NCBI GenBank assembly: GCA_014654265.1 | Contig: JACWDI010000003.1 | Coordinates: forward strand, 1 to 64,000 | Source of the DNA: Pelagibacterales bacterium SAG-MED11 | Lineage (GTDB): Bacteria; Pseudomonadota; Alphaproteobacteria; Pelagibacterales; Pelagibacteraceae | Direction: 5' to 3' | DNA: 64,000 nucleotides | Shown here: positions 45,402-55,747 of the stretch, in pieces | How positions within the stretch are numbered: the first letter of the stretch is position 1 | Layout of the letters: the number at the start of each line of letters is the position of its first letter | Position numbers and translations under genes: made by a program | Notes under the pieces: model-generated | Told to the model about the DNA's origin: nothing | Databases searched by the model: none | The model's input: the letters and a program-made list of their open reading frames with translations, nothing else

Positions 45402-46253
45402 TTATTCACCTATTTTAATTCTGCTAAACTCCTTAATCTTCAAATCATTAATAGCAAGTTCTTTTAAAACATCTTGAACTTTTTTTTTTGGCTCCATTAC
45501 CCAAGCTTGCGTTAAAAGAGAATTTTCCTCTTTAAATTTGTTCATTTTACCTAAGCTTATTTTTTTGGCAATATCTTCTGGTTTACCAGAATTTTTTAAT
45601 TCTTCAGTTACTAATTCTTGTTCTTTATCAATTATAGCTTTATCAATTTGATTAGACTCTAAAGCTAACGGATTAGAAGCAGCAATATGCATCGATAATT
45701 GTTTACCGAAAGTTTTTACTGTATCAGAATTATCTTTAGTTTCTAAAGAAACAATAACTGCTAATTTTGCTAAATTATCTTTAACTACGGTATGTAAATA
45801 TTGATAGTTTATTGATGAGGAATTTGAGATTGTTATTGTCTTTCCAATTGTAATTTTTTCTCCTATTTTGGCTATAAGAGCAATCAAGTTATTTTCAACA
45901 GTTTCACCATTTTTCATTTTTTCTTTTTTTAAATTTTCAATATTTGAGTCATTTTGATTATTAAGTTCACTTAATTCCTTAACAAAATTAATAAAGTCAT
46001 CATTTTTTGCAACAAAATCTGTTTCACAATTAACTTCTATTATGGAAGTTTTTTTTTCATCTCCACTGACTGCAACAACACCCTCTTTAGCATCTCTAGA
46101 CATTTTTTTTGATGCTTTAGAAATTCCTTTTACTCTTAAAATTTCAACAGCTTTATCTAGATCACCACCAGATTCCTTGATAGCTGAATTGCAGTCTTTA
46201 AAGCCAGCACCTGTAGCATCTCTGAGTTTTTTTACTTTTTCAATATCACTCAT
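45402..46253 (-). CDS. tsf: Elongation factor Ts
   Basis: 283 residues: an N-terminal UBA-like domain ([23 protein letters not shown] with the following [16 protein letters not shown]), then KDAKEG-like RDAKEGVV and the core segment [17 protein letters not shown] near 72. The dimerisation core ends in [18 protein letters not shown] near 245. It recycles EF-Tu. It is co-transcribed with rpsB (1-bp gap). Confidence 0.95.
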   Translation of the reverse strand: MSDIEKVKKLRDATGAGFKDCNSAIKESGGDLDKAVEILRVKGISKASKKMSRDAKEGVVAVSGDEKKTSIIEVNCETDFVAKNDDFINFVKELSELNNQNDSNIENLKKEKMKNGETVENNLIALIAKIGEKITIGKTITISNSSSINYQYLHTVVKDNLAKLAVIVSLETKDNSDTVKTFGKQLSMHIAASNPLALESNQIDKAIIDKEQELVTEELKNSGKPEDIAKKISLGKMNKFKEENSLLTQAWVMEPKKKVQDVLKELAINDLKIKEFSRIKIGE

Positions 46254-46254
46254 T

Positions 46255-47070
46255 TTAATTAAGTTTTTCCACTTTTTTTTTGGGGAATTTTTTTTCTAAT
46301 TTTTCTCTATCAATTTCTGCAATAGTTTTGGTTTTTTCAGATTTATCTTTTTTTTCTAAAACTTTTTTTGGTTCGACTGAAGGTGCTACTTTCTGTGCAG
46401 TTTCGATAGTTTCTCTAATCAAATTACAGTATAAATCAATTGATCTTCTAGCATCATCATTACCTGGTATAGGATAATCAATACCATCTGGATTTGAATT
46501 GCTGTCTAAAATTGCAATGATTGGTATTCCTAATTTCACTGATTCTTGAATGGCTAATGACTCATAATTTGTATCTATTATGAAAACTAAATCAGGTATT
46601 TTTTTCATATCTGAAATACCACCTAACGATCTTTGTAACTTGTCTTTTTTAACACTCATTTTAAGAAGTTCTTTTTTAGTGAAACCTCTATTTTCAGCAA
46701 CCAAATCAACTTCTAATTTTTTGAGTTTCTTAATTGAATTTGAAATTGTTCCCCAATTTGTAAGCATACCACCTAACCATCTATAGTTTACAAAATATTG
46801 ATTAGTTTCTTTAGCAACTTCAGCTATTGCCTCTGATGCTTGTTTTTTCGTTGATACAAATAGAATTTTTCCATTATTTGATACTGTCTCGTATACTTTT
46901 TCTAAAGCAACTTTAGTTAATTCAAGTGTTTGGGTTAAATCTATAATATGGATAGAATCTCTTTTCCCAAAAATATATTTTTTCATTTTTGGATTCCATC
47001 TTAATGTTTTATGACCAAGATGAACTCCTGCTTCTAATAATTGTTGTATTGTTACGTTAGGTATCTTCAT
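46255..47070 (-). CDS. rpsB: 30S ribosomal protein S2
   Basis: 271 residues: [21 protein letters not shown] at the start, [21 protein letters not shown] near 92, [18 protein letters not shown] near 160, and [20 protein letters not shown] near 196, followed by a lysine-rich tail of about 40 residues. It is the first gene of a long minus-strand run through tsf, frr, uppS, cdsA, dxr and the envelope genes. A structured leader capable of autoregulation precedes it. Confidence 0.97.
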   Translation of the reverse strand: MKIPNVTIQQLLEAGVHLGHKTLRWNPKMKKYIFGKRDSIHIIDLTQTLELTKVALEKVYETVSNNGKILFVSTKKQASEAIAEVAKETNQYFVNYRWLGGMLTNWGTISNSIKKLKKLEVDLVAENRGFTKKELLKMSVKKDKLQRSLGGISDMKKIPDLVFIIDTNYESLAIQESVKLGIPIIAILDSNSNPDGIDYPIPGNDDARRSIDLYCNLIRETIETAQKVAPSVEPKKVLEKKDKSEKTKTIAEIDREKLEKKFPKKKVEKLN

Positions 47071-47078
47071 ATTTATTC

Positions 47079-47139
47079 CCGGTTAAGCCACCACAGTAAT
47101 TTCCAATAAAGGACCGGAGGTATAAAACCAACAACTGTG
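47079..47139 (-). ncRNA. rpsB leader, pseudoknot-capable candidate autoregulatory element
   Basis: On the minus-strand RNA two helices interleave: CACAGU (47139-47134) with ACUGUG (47097-47092), and CCGGU (47117-47113) with ACCGG (47083-47079). The last strand ends eight bases before the rpsB ATG, next to where the ribosome binds. Structured rpsB leaders are known in Alphaproteobacteria, so S2 feedback is plausible. Base pairing was found by eye; covariation was not tested. Confidence 0.6.
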
Positions 47140-47199
47140 TGCGTGTTAATTTAATTTGAAGATTATTTACTAAGAAATTTGGTAATTAACAAGCACTAA

Positions 47200-50100
47200 T
47201 TAACTTATAACTGCTGAAATTTCCTTATTTCTTAAAAGATTAATAGTTTTTCTATCAATATTTCTCTTTTTTTTTAGTTGAAAATCAAAATTATTTTTTT
47301 CATCACTTAATTTAATCTTAATTAAAGTATCACCTAATTTGGGTAAAAATTTCGATATCTCAGATAATTCTTGTAAAGATTTAAGATTAAATGTCACTTC
47401 TTCTATTGGTTTGTTTAATAAGTCTTTTAAAGAAACTATTTTTTGAACGTTAATTCTTTTAAACCTATTTTCTCCATCTGAGATAGATTTAATTAGGGTT
47501 AAAATTAGTGAGCTACCTTCTTTTAAAATTTCACGATTTAATTGTAAAGTATCTGAAAATATAAATAGTTCAAAAACACTATTTAGATCTGTTAACTTCA
47601 AAACGGCATATGCATTTCCTTTAGCGGTTTTTCTTTCCTGAATTTTAAGTAAAGTTGCAGCTATATTTGAGTCTTTCAAATTTTCATCAATATTAAAAGA
47701 TTGATAATCAATAATATTATAATCATTAAATACTTCTTTATACTGATTTAAAGGATGGTCAGAAATAAAAAATCCCACAGCCTCAAACTCTTTAGATAAC
47801 CTTTCCTCAAATTTCCAATCTTCTGTGTTTGATAAAATTTCATTTTCTTGATTTTCATTTTCACCAAATAAATCTATTTGATTAACAGATTTATTTTCAA
47901 AAATATTTTTAGATTTTGTAATTAAATTTGGTATAGAGTTAAATAACGATTGTCGATTAATGTTTAATTTATCAAATGCACCAGCTTTAACTAAACCCTC
48001 TAATTGTAATTTATTAATATCTTTAGGATTAATACGATTTAAAAAATCTGTTATCGAATTAAATTTTCCATTCTTAATTCTTTCTTCAACAATATTTGAT
48101 ACTGCTTCAAAACCAACAGCTTTTATACCACCTAATGCATAATAAAATTTTTCATCATCTGTTTTAAAATCTGCAAAACATTCATTAATATCTGGTCTAA
48201 TAATATTCACATCTAATCTTTTAAGTTCTTCATAAAATTCGCTCAATTTATTTTGATTTGAAATATCCATAGTCATAGAGGCTGCAATAAATTCTTTAGG
48301 ATAATAAGTTTTTAAAAATGCAGTCTGATATGAAATTATTGCATAAGCTGCAGCGTGACTTTTGTTAAAACCATATTCAGCAAATGGTTCTATTTTTAAA
48401 AAAATTCCAGCAGCAACATCTTTGCTAATACCGTTATTTATTGCTCCAGCTATAAAACTTTGTTTTTGTCTTTCTAATTCGGCTCTTTTTTTCTTTCCCA
48501 TAGCTCTTCTTAAAATATCTGCTTGGCCTGCAGTAAAACCAGATAACTTTTGTGCAATTTGCATAACTTGCTCTTGATAGATAATAACGCCATAGGTTGG
48601 TTTTAATATTTCTTCTAGTAAAGGATGTAAGTAATCTGGTTCTTGCTTTCCATGTTTACAATCATTGTAAGTGGGAATATTGCTCATTGGTCCTGGTCTA
48701 TATAAAGCAACCAAAGCAATGATATCCTCTATATGGTTTGGTTTCATCTGAATTAAAGCTTCTCTCATACCTGCACTTTCAACTTGAAATAAACCAACTG
48801 TTTTACCAGAAGATAATAATTCAAAAACTTTTTGATCATCAAAATTGATATTTTCTATATTGAAATCCTGATTTTTTTTTCTTATCAATTTTTGTGTATT
48901 GTTAATTACGGTTAAAGTTTTTAGTCCCAAAAAATCAAATTTGATTAGTCCAGCATTTTCAGCTGAGTACATGTCAAATTGAGTAGATGGTAGTAATAAG
49001 TTTGCTGAAATATCTTTGTATAATGGAACTATTTCAGATAGTTTTTTATCAGCTATAACCACTCCAGCGGCATGAGTTGCAACGTTTCGATTTAGTCCTT
49101 CAAGTTTTAGTGAAAGATCTGTAAGTTTTTTTACCCTGGCATCTTCATTAATAAGTTTTTGTAATCTAGGCTCTCCAGCAATACATTCTGTTAAATTTTG
49201 AGGTCTTGAAGGATCGAAAGGTATCATTTTAGAAATACTATCGACAAAACCATAAGATAAACCCAAAACTCTACCAACATCTCGAATAACCATTCTAGCT
49301 TTTAACTTTCCAAAAGTAATTATATGAGCAACGCTATCCTTGTATTTTTTTGTTAAATATTCAAATACTAAATCTCTTTTTTCCTCACAAAAATCGATAT
49401 CAAAATCAGGCATAGAGATACGATCAGGATTTAAAAATCTTTCAAATATAAGATTAAATTTAATTGGATCAACATCAGTTATAGAAAGACACCAAGCAAC
49501 TAATGATCCAGCACCAGATCCTCTTCCTGGTCCTACTGGTATATCATTTTCTTTAGCCCATTTAATGTAATCTGATACAATTAGAAAATAACTTGCATAT
49601 TTCATGTCAATAATAATATCTAATTCGTGGTCTAATCTATCTTTATATTGTAGATAAATTTCATTTGAGTCAGTTTGTTTATTTTGAACTTTAAAAATTT
49701 TCTCAAATTTTTCTTTTAAACCTTCTAGAGAATTCCTTTTTAAGATTTCATCAGCATTTTCACCTTCATTAGAACTAATATTTGGCAAAATGGGTTTTGA
49801 AGAAAGAGGTCTAAAACTACATCGATAGGGAAAATTATAATTATTTTCTAAAGCTTCAGGTAAATCAGCAAAAAGTTCACTCATTTCTGAATTATTTTTT
49901 AAATAATGTTGGTTTGTATATTTGATCCTATTTTTTTCGTTAATATATGTTTTATTCTTTATACATATTAATGCATCATGTGCCTCATGCATATTTTTAT
50001 CCAAATAATAGACTTCATTTGTTGCTATTAAAGGAATTTCTAAATTTAACGAATTTGACAAATTAAATTTTTCAAACTCAATTTCATTTTGATCACCATG

Positions 50101-50616
50101 TCTTTGTATTTCTATATAAAAACGATCCTCATATTTAGATTTTAATTTTGCATAAATTTTTTGTATTTCATTAAATTTACCTTTATTAAATAATTTACCA
50201 AAAAGTCCATTTGTAGTCCCTGAAAATAGAGCTAGCCCCTCTGTTTTATTTAATAACTCATCAAAAATTAAATGAGGATCAGATAGATTATCATTTTTAA
50301 GATATGATAAAGATGATAATTCAATTATTCTTTTGTAACCATTTTCATTTAAAGCAAATAGAGGCAATAATCCAATCGTATCATCAATTTTAAAATTAAT
50401 TTGACTGCCAATAATCGGTTGGGTTCCAACTTTTGATAGTTTTTCAGCAAATTCTAGAGCACCACATAAATTCTCAGAGTCACACAAAGCTATCGCTTTA
50501 ATTTTGTTTTCTTTTGTAAAATCTTTTAACTCATCAATTTTAATTGCACCTTCACATATTGAATACTGCGAATGAATTTTTAAATGATTAAAATTTTTTT
50601 TTTGAGACTGGTCCAT
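47200..50616 (-). CDS. dnaE: DNA polymerase III alpha subunit
   Basis: 1138 residues in the C-family order. A PHP domain starts at HLKIHSQYSICEGA (11-24). The palm carries GPGRGSGAGSLVAWCLSITD near 365 and the catalytic aspartates in MPDFDIDFCEEKRD near 403. Next come the fingers and tandem HhH (NKLQLEGLVKAGAFD), then an OB-fold region near 990. It is the replicative polymerase. The first 29 bp overlap the 3' end of lolD. A 129-bp gap with the rpsB leader follows. Confidence 0.96.
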   Translation of the reverse strand: MDQSQKKNFNHLKIHSQYSICEGAIKIDELKDFTKENKIKAIALCDSENLCGALEFAEKLSKVGTQPIIGSQINFKIDDTIGLLPLFALNENGYKRIIELSSLSYLKNDNLSDPHLIFDELLNKTEGLALFSGTTNGLFGKLFNKGKFNEIQKIYAKLKSKYEDRFYIEIQRHGDQNEIEFEKFNLSNSLNLEIPLIATNEVYYLDKNMHEAHDALICIKNKTYINEKNRIKYTNQHYLKNNSEMSELFADLPEALENNYNFPYRCSFRPLSSKPILPNISSNEGENADEILKRNSLEGLKEKFEKIFKVQNKQTDSNEIYLQYKDRLDHELDIIIDMKYASYFLIVSDYIKWAKENDIPVGPGRGSGAGSLVAWCLSITDVDPIKFNLIFERFLNPDRISMPDFDIDFCEEKRDLVFEYLTKKYKDSVAHIITFGKLKARMVIRDVGRVLGLSYGFVDSISKMIPFDPSRPQNLTECIAGEPRLQKLINEDARVKKLTDLSLKLEGLNRNVATHAAGVVIADKKLSEIVPLYKDISANLLLPSTQFDMYSAENAGLIKFDFLGLKTLTVINNTQKLIRKKNQDFNIENINFDDQKVFELLSSGKTVGLFQVESAGMREALIQMKPNHIEDIIALVALYRPGPMSNIPTYNDCKHGKQEPDYLHPLLEEILKPTYGVIIYQEQVMQIAQKLSGFTAGQADILRRAMGKKKRAELERQKQSFIAGAINNGISKDVAAGIFLKIEPFAEYGFNKSHAAAYAIISYQTAFLKTYYPKEFIAASMTMDISNQNKLSEFYEELKRLDVNIIRPDINECFADFKTDDEKFYYALGGIKAVGFEAVSNIVEERIKNGKFNSITDFLNRINPKDINKLQLEGLVKAGAFDKLNINRQSLFNSIPNLITKSKNIFENKSVNQIDLFGENENQENEILSNTEDWKFEERLSKEFEAVGFFISDHPLNQYKEVFNDYNIIDYQSFNIDENLKDSNIAATLLKIQERKTAKGNAYAVLKLTDLNSVFELFIFSDTLQLNREILKEGSSLILTLIKSISDGENRFKRINVQKIVSLKDLLNKPIEEVTFNLKSLQELSEISKFLPKLGDTLIKIKLSDEKNNFDFQLKKKRNIDRKTINLLRNKEISAVIS

Positions 50617-51286
50617 TAATGGTTTTTATATTACCATTAACTATTTCCAATAAGCAATCTGACTTATTTGCAAAAAATCTATTATGAGTTGCAAATATAA
50701 TTAATCTATTAGAATTTATTTGATTTTTGAGAAGATCAAAAATTCCTTTTGCTGTATTTAGATCCAAACTTCCTGTTGGTTCATCTGCTAAAATAATTTG
50801 AGGATTGTTTATTAAGGCCCTAGCAATCGAAATACGTTGTTTCTCTCCACCTGAAAGTTGTGATGGGAAATGATTAATTCGACTTGTTAATCCAACCTTT
50901 CTTAACAATGATTTAGCCTTAGAAAGTGAAAGTTCTTTGTTATTACCTGCTGCTAGACTTGCCATGTATATGTTTTCTAAGGCTGTAAAATCAGAGAGAA
51001 GATTATCCTGTTGATAGATAATACCAATTTTTTTAGCCCTCAGTAAATCATTACTTTGTGAGTCATTAAAATCAATATTATTATCATCAATCATAACTGA
51101 TCCTGATGAAGGTCTATCAATTAATGATAGGAGGTTTAGTAAAGTGGATTTACCTGATCCTGAAGGACCTATAATAGAATAAATTTTTCCTTTTCTAAAT
51201 TTGTAAGAAACTTTTTTTAGAACATTTATCTTTTTTAAATTTTCAAAAGATTTGTTCAAATTTGAAATTTTAATCAGATTACTCAT
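50588..51286 (-). CDS. lolD: Lipoprotein-releasing system ATP-binding protein LolD
   Basis: A 232-residue ABC ATPase of the LolD/MacB class: Walker [14 protein letters not shown] near 38, IYQQDNLLSDFTALENIYM near 89, signature LSGGEKQRISIARAL near 143, and Walker B IILADEPTGSLD near 165. With the LolC/E-type permease upstream (8-bp overlap) it extracts lipoproteins from the inner membrane for transfer to LolA. A lolCE-lolD-dnaE order is usual in Alphaproteobacteria. Confidence 0.93.
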   Translation of the reverse strand: MSNLIKISNLNKSFENLKKINVLKKVSYKFRKGKIYSIIGPSGSGKSTLLNLLSLIDRPSSGSVMIDDNNIDFNDSQSNDLLRAKKIGIIYQQDNLLSDFTALENIYMASLAAGNNKELSLSKAKSLLRKVGLTSRINHFPSQLSGGEKQRISIARALINNPQIILADEPTGSLDLNTAKGIFDLLKNQINSNRLIIFATHNRFFANKSDCLLEIVNGNIKTINGPVSKKKF

Positions 51287-52511
51287 ATTTAAGTGCTTTA
51301 ATTGGATCTAATTTCGCTGCTTTCAAAGCAGGAAAAATTGAAACTAAAATAGTTATTAAAATTGAACATAGAGAAATGAAGAAAATTGAAGTTAAGTTAA
51401 TTTCAGAGGGCATAGAACTTAAAAAATAAATTTCTTCTGGAAATAAACTAATATTAAAAACATTACTTAAGAATTGTCGTAAATTTTCAACATATAATGA
51501 AAATGTAACTCCTAGTAAAATTCCAAAAATTGTTGCTGAGGTACCAATAATTACACCAACTAAAAAAAATATCTTAATTATAGACTTATTTAAAACCCCT
51601 ATAGATTTTAAAATAGCTATATCACGTGTTTTATTTTTAACTAAAATTGTCAAACCAGAAATTATATTGAAAGCAGCAACAACAATTATTAATGAAAGTA
51701 TTATAAACATTACATTTCTTTCAACCTTTAAAGCTGAAAATAATGAACTATTCATATCGGCCCAACTATAAACAAAATCATTAGGAAATATTTTTTGAAC
51801 AACTATTTTTTGATCTTCTATATTTTGTGGATTTTTTAAGTATATTTCTAAATTTGTATCTTTTTTGTCTAAATTAAAAAACTCATTTAAGGTATCTAAA
51901 TTGATAAAAGCAATATTGTTATCAAAGTCAGCTAAACCACTTTCAAAAAGTGAAATAACTGTAAAAGTTTTCTTTTTAGGAAGACTCCCTATTATAGTTT
52001 CTATTCCTGAGGATGACATAATTGTAATATCATCACCAATTTTAAGGCCAAGAGTAAAACTTAGTTCTTTTCCGATGGATATATAATTCTCAATTAAACC
52101 ATCTTTATTACCAACAAATGTGTCATCATTTATAATTTTAAGAGTTGAAAAATCCTTTCTTGAGTATCCCCTGAGAATTAAACCTTTAGATTTATCTTTT
52201 TTTATTATTATAGACTCTCCAGAATTACTTAAGATCAGATTTTCTGAAATCAAATTTAAATTTGTTTTTTTTAATTTATCAATTCCAATTATTTCTTCAT
52301 AAGGTTCTACAGTTATATGTGAATTAAATCCTACAATTTTATTAATCAATTCAGTTCTGAATCCATTCATTACTGACATAACAATTATTAGAACAGCAAC
52401 CCCCAAACCTATTCCAATAAATGAGAAAATTGAAATAACATTTAAAAAACCATCTTTTTTTCTAGCTTTCAAAAATCTAAATGTAATTTCTTTTTCTAGT
52501 GTGGAAATCAA
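51279..52511 (-). CDS. lolC: Lipoprotein-releasing system permease (LolC/LolE family)
   Basis: 410 residues with the FtsX/MacB permease layout: one N-terminal span (DGFLNVISIFSFIGIGLGVAV), a periplasmic domain of about 200 residues, and three C-terminal spans, the last followed by LKAAKLDPIKALKYE, the conserved C-terminus. ILKSIGVLNKSIIKIFFLVG near 300 is the coupling region. Only one permease gene is present here, so LolC/E probably works as a homodimer (LolF-like), as is usual outside Gammaproteobacteria. It overlaps proS by 4 bp. Confidence 0.92.
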   Translation of the reverse strand: MISTLEKEITFRFLKARKKDGFLNVISIFSFIGIGLGVAVLIIVMSVMNGFRTELINKIVGFNSHITVEPYEEIIGIDKLKKTNLNLISENLILSNSGESIIIKKDKSKGLILRGYSRKDFSTLKIINDDTFVGNKDGLIENYISIGKELSFTLGLKIGDDITIMSSSGIETIIGSLPKKKTFTVISLFESGLADFDNNIAFINLDTLNEFFNLDKKDTNLEIYLKNPQNIEDQKIVVQKIFPNDFVYSWADMNSSLFSALKVERNVMFIILSLIIVVAAFNIISGLTILVKNKTRDIAILKSIGVLNKSIIKIFFLVGVIIGTSATIFGILLGVTFSLYVENLRQFLSNVFNISLFPEEIYFLSSMPSEINLTSIFFISLCSILITILVSIFPALKAAKLDPIKALKYE

Positions 52512-53842
52512 TTTTTTACTTTTTGTTCTTTTAAAATCTTAATTATCTCTTTAAGGCTTATTTTTTGAGGCTCTTTTCCAACTTCTTGAAACTCAAGTAT
52601 TTCACCCTCTGTTTTTTTTCCGATAATAATTTGATATGGAGCACCTATTAAATTCATTTTTTTGATCTTTGATGATAAATTTTCATCTGTGTCATCTATA
52701 ATGGTCTCAATGCCATTATTTTCTAATTCTATACTTATCTTATTAGATTTATCTAAAATAGAATTATCATTTTTATTCATCATAGGAATTATCGCAATGT
52801 CATATGGTGCAACAGAAATTGGCCATTTCATGACTTCATTTTTTTCATCATATTTTGCTTCGATTATGGCGCCTACTAATCTTGATACCCCAATCCCATA
52901 GGACCCCATTTTAACAAAATCTTTTTTTCCTCCTGGTAAATCAACTGAAGCACCCATTGGTTTTGAATATTTATCTCCAAAATAAAAGATGTGGCCTACT
53001 TCTATACCTTTGGTTATTAATCTATTTTGTTCTAAAACTTGTTTTTCAAATTCCTCTTTATTAAATTTTTCATCTGTTACTGAATAAAACTGTTCATATT
53101 TTTTTCTTAAATCTTCTAAAGATTTTTTTTCAAGTTTAGTTCCATCGCTACTCAAATCGAATACTCTTTTATCAGTAAAAATTTTACTTTCTCCAGTTTC
53201 AGCTAAAATTATGAATTCATGTGATAGATTTCCTCCTATTGGTCCCGTATCTGCCGCCATAGGTATAGCTGTTAAATTTAATCTCTTAAATGTTTTTAAA
53301 TAAGATAAAAAAAACTTATTATAAGAGAAGAAAGCTTCTTCATCATTAATGTCAAAAGAATATGCATCCTTCATGAAAAATTCTCTACATCTCATAATTC
53401 CAAATCTTGGTCTTATTTCATCTCTAAATTTCCATTGAATATGATATAAAAGTTGAGGAAGAGATTTATACGATTTTAATGATGATCTGAATATATCTGT
53501 TACAAGCTCTTCATTAGTTGGACCATATAGCATTTCACGATCTTGACGATCTTTAATCCTCAACATTTCTTCTCCATAGTCTTCATAGCGACCACTTTCT
53601 TTCCATATTTCACTAGATTGAATTGTTGGCATCAGAATTTCTTGTGTTCCAATTTTATTTTGTTCTTCTCTTACTATTTTTTCAATTTTTTTCATCACTT
53701 TAAAACCTAATGGTAACCATGAATAAATTCCTGCTGATGATTGTTTAATCATTCCAACTCTAAGCATTAATTGATGAGATTTAATTTTTGCTTCTGAAGG
53801 ATTGTTTTTTAAAATAGGTATAAATGATTTAGAAATTAGCAT
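52508..53842 (-). CDS. proS: Prolyl-tRNA synthetase (short alphaproteobacterial form)
   Basis: A class II synthetase of 444 residues, lacking the inserted editing domain of the ~570-residue bacterial form, as in other Alphaproteobacteria. Motif 2 is in YHIQWKFRDEIRPRFGIMRCREF near 130-152 (read in parts), HEFIILAETGESKI lies near 209, and motif 3 is GSYGIGVSRLVGAIIEA near 315. The C-terminal HGTP anticodon-binding domain starts PYDIAIIPM near 349. Its start lies 1 bp after the DUF1467 stop. Confidence 0.94.
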   Translation of the reverse strand: MLISKSFIPILKNNPSEAKIKSHQLMLRVGMIKQSSAGIYSWLPLGFKVMKKIEKIVREEQNKIGTQEILMPTIQSSEIWKESGRYEDYGEEMLRIKDRQDREMLYGPTNEELVTDIFRSSLKSYKSLPQLLYHIQWKFRDEIRPRFGIMRCREFFMKDAYSFDINDEEAFFSYNKFFLSYLKTFKRLNLTAIPMAADTGPIGGNLSHEFIILAETGESKIFTDKRVFDLSSDGTKLEKKSLEDLRKKYEQFYSVTDEKFNKEEFEKQVLEQNRLITKGIEVGHIFYFGDKYSKPMGASVDLPGGKKDFVKMGSYGIGVSRLVGAIIEAKYDEKNEVMKWPISVAPYDIAIIPMMNKNDNSILDKSNKISIELENNGIETIIDDTDENLSSKIKKMNLIGAPYQIIIGKKTEGEILEFQEVGKEPQKISLKEIIKILKEQKVKN

Positions 53843-53843
53843 G

Positions 53844-54089
53844 TTAAATGATTATATTTCTTAAATTCAAATATTCAAATTTCATTAATAAATATATTAT
53901 GATGAACAAAATCGTTGTTATTCCAGTACAATAAAGGAATTTTTTTAACATTTTTGGATTTTCTGGTGATCCTGGATCTTCACCTTCTATTTTAACTGAC
54001 TTTTTTCTTTCTACATCAATTGGTAATATTGCAAAGAATACTATCCACCAAATTATTATATAGATTATAGCAAGACCTGTTAGGCTCAT
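53844..54089 (-). CDS. DUF1467 family small membrane protein
   Basis: An 81-residue protein with two membrane spans (about 6-23 and 49-67) joined by a loop containing PIDVERKKSVKIEGEDPGSP and ENPKMLKK, the conserved motif of the DUF1467 family found next to proS and rnj in Alphaproteobacteria. Function is not known to me. It is embedded between rnj (one shared base) and proS (1 bp), so it is expressed with housekeeping genes. Confidence 0.8.
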   Translation of the reverse strand: MSLTGLAIIYIIIWWIVFFAILPIDVERKKSVKIEGEDPGSPENPKMLKKFLYCTGITTILFIIIYLLMKFEYLNLRNIII

Positions 54090-55747
54090 TAAATTCTGAC
54101 TAAATTTATATTTGTAAACGGCTTTTTACCTGTCTTTTCCTTAGTAAATTTCCTACAAGCAATTTTTAGTGCATCTATCAAATTATGTTCTTGTTGTTTA
54201 CTACTTATCTTAAAAGATCTTGTTGTTTTTTCTATCTCATCCTCTAAGCCATATATAAATTCCTCTTTTTCATAAATTGGTAAACCTCTAAATGAAGCTA
54301 TAGGACTATTATGGATATTTCCTTTAGGTGTAATTAAAATAGTTACTTCTAGATATCCATTTGAACTTAAATTTTTTCTATCTTTTATTGATTGAGAGTC
54401 TTCCTCAACACTAATATTGCCATCTAAATATAATCTTCCACTTGGTGCTTTATCATAAACTTCAGGGACATTACCTGGATATAATTTAACAATATCTCCA
54501 TTTTCAACTTGCACAGGGTGTGGTACCTGCATCTCTTTAGCAAAATTTATATGTTCAATCATATGTCTATGTTCACCATGAACTGGAATTACACATTTTG
54601 GTTTTACCCATTGATACATATCCCGAAGATCTTCACGATTAGGATGACCTGAAACATGAATAAATTCTGTCTCTTCAGAAATAACTTCAATCCCGTCTTT
54701 AACTAATTGGTTGTGTAATTTATAAAGTTTCTTCTCATTTCCAGGTATAATTTTTGAAGAAAAGATAACCGCATCACCTTTTTCAATAAATACATCTGGA
54801 TGTACATAACTTGCGATTCTCATCATTGCACCCATGGGTTCACCTTGACTACCAGTACATAAATAAACAATTTTTTCTCTAGGAAAATTTTTAGCTTCTC
54901 TTGAGTCAATTGGTTCAATTGTATTTTTTAAATAACCACATTGTCTTGCAGCTTTATAAATTCTATGCATTGACCTTCCAACAAGAGAAATTTGCCTACC
55001 TGTTTTTTCTGCACAATAAAAAGCCGTCTCCATTCTGGCTACATTTGAAGCAAAAGAAGTTATTATAATTCTTTTTTTTAAACGACTCATAATATTCAAT
55101 AAATTTTTTCTAACATCTAATTCGGATCCTGACCTACCTGCACTAAAAACATTTGTAGAGTCGCAAATCATAGCAAGAACTCCTTCATCACCTATTTCCT
55201 TTAATCTCTTAGAATTTATTTCGCCTCCTACTAACGGATTTGGATCAACCTTCCAATCACCCGTATGTAATATTACTCCAGCTGGAGTTTGAATTCTTAA
55301 TCCATTGGGTTCTAATATCGAGTGGGTTAATGTTATGTATTCAATATTAAAAGGCTCAAGAGATACTTTGCCGTTCAATTCAACAATTTTTAAATCATTT
55401 GTTATATCTATATTTTTTTCTTTAAATTTTTCTCTAATTAAAATTGCTGTAAAAGGTGTAGCAAAAATTTTACATTTTAGTTTTGGCCATAAATGCGCTA
55501 TTGCTCCAATATGGTCTTCATGAGCATGAGTTAAAACAATGCCTAATAAATTGTCTTTACGTTCAACAATAAATCCTGGGTCTGGATAAATAAGATCTAC
55601 ACCCGGAACAGTGTCATCTGCAAATGTTACACCTATATCTACCATAATCCATTTATGATCTCCAGGTTGACCATAACCAAAAAGGTTCATGTTCATTCCA
55701 ATTTCTCCAGATCCTCCTAAAGGACAAAATAATAATTCATCTTTCAT
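54089..55747 (-). CDS. rnj: Ribonuclease J
   Basis: A metallo-beta-lactamase/beta-CASP nuclease of 552 residues: FCPLGGSGEIGMNMNLFGYG at the start, zinc motif THAHEDHIGA near 72, HTGDWKVDPNPLVGGE near 164, and the beta-CASP motifs in VYLCTGSQGEPMGAM near 291, VSGHPNREDLRDM near 366 and IPVHGEHRHM near 385. It degrades and processes RNA with 5'-exonuclease and endonuclease activity. RNase J in Alphaproteobacteria is normal. It is separated by no base from coaX. Confidence 0.95.
   Translation of the reverse strand: MKDELLFCPLGGSGEIGMNMNLFGYGQPGDHKWIMVDIGVTFADDTVPGVDLIYPDPGFIVERKDNLLGIVLTHAHEDHIGAIAHLWPKLKCKIFATPFTAILIREKFKEKNIDITNDLKIVELNGKVSLEPFNIEYITLTHSILEPNGLRIQTPAGVILHTGDWKVDPNPLVGGEINSKRLKEIGDEGVLAMICDSTNVFSAGRSGSELDVRKNLLNIMSRLKKRIIITSFASNVARMETAFYCAEKTGRQISLVGRSMHRIYKAARQCGYLKNTIEPIDSREAKNFPREKIVYLCTGSQGEPMGAMMRIASYVHPDVFIEKGDAVIFSSKIIPGNEKKLYKLHNQLVKDGIEVISEETEFIHVSGHPNREDLRDMYQWVKPKCVIPVHGEHRHMIEHINFAKEMQVPHPVQVENGDIVKLYPGNVPEVYDKAPSGRLYLDGNISVEEDSQSIKDRKNLSSNGYLEVTILITPKGNIHNSPIASFRGLPIYEKEEFIYGLEDEIEKTTRSFKISSKQQEHNLIDALKIACRKFTKEKTGKKPFTNINLVRI

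Noticed and set aside
47183-47204. TAATTAAC direct repeat after dnaE
   Set aside because: Two 8-base AT-only-type copies overlapping the dnaE stop; expected by chance at this base composition and not a convincing terminator.
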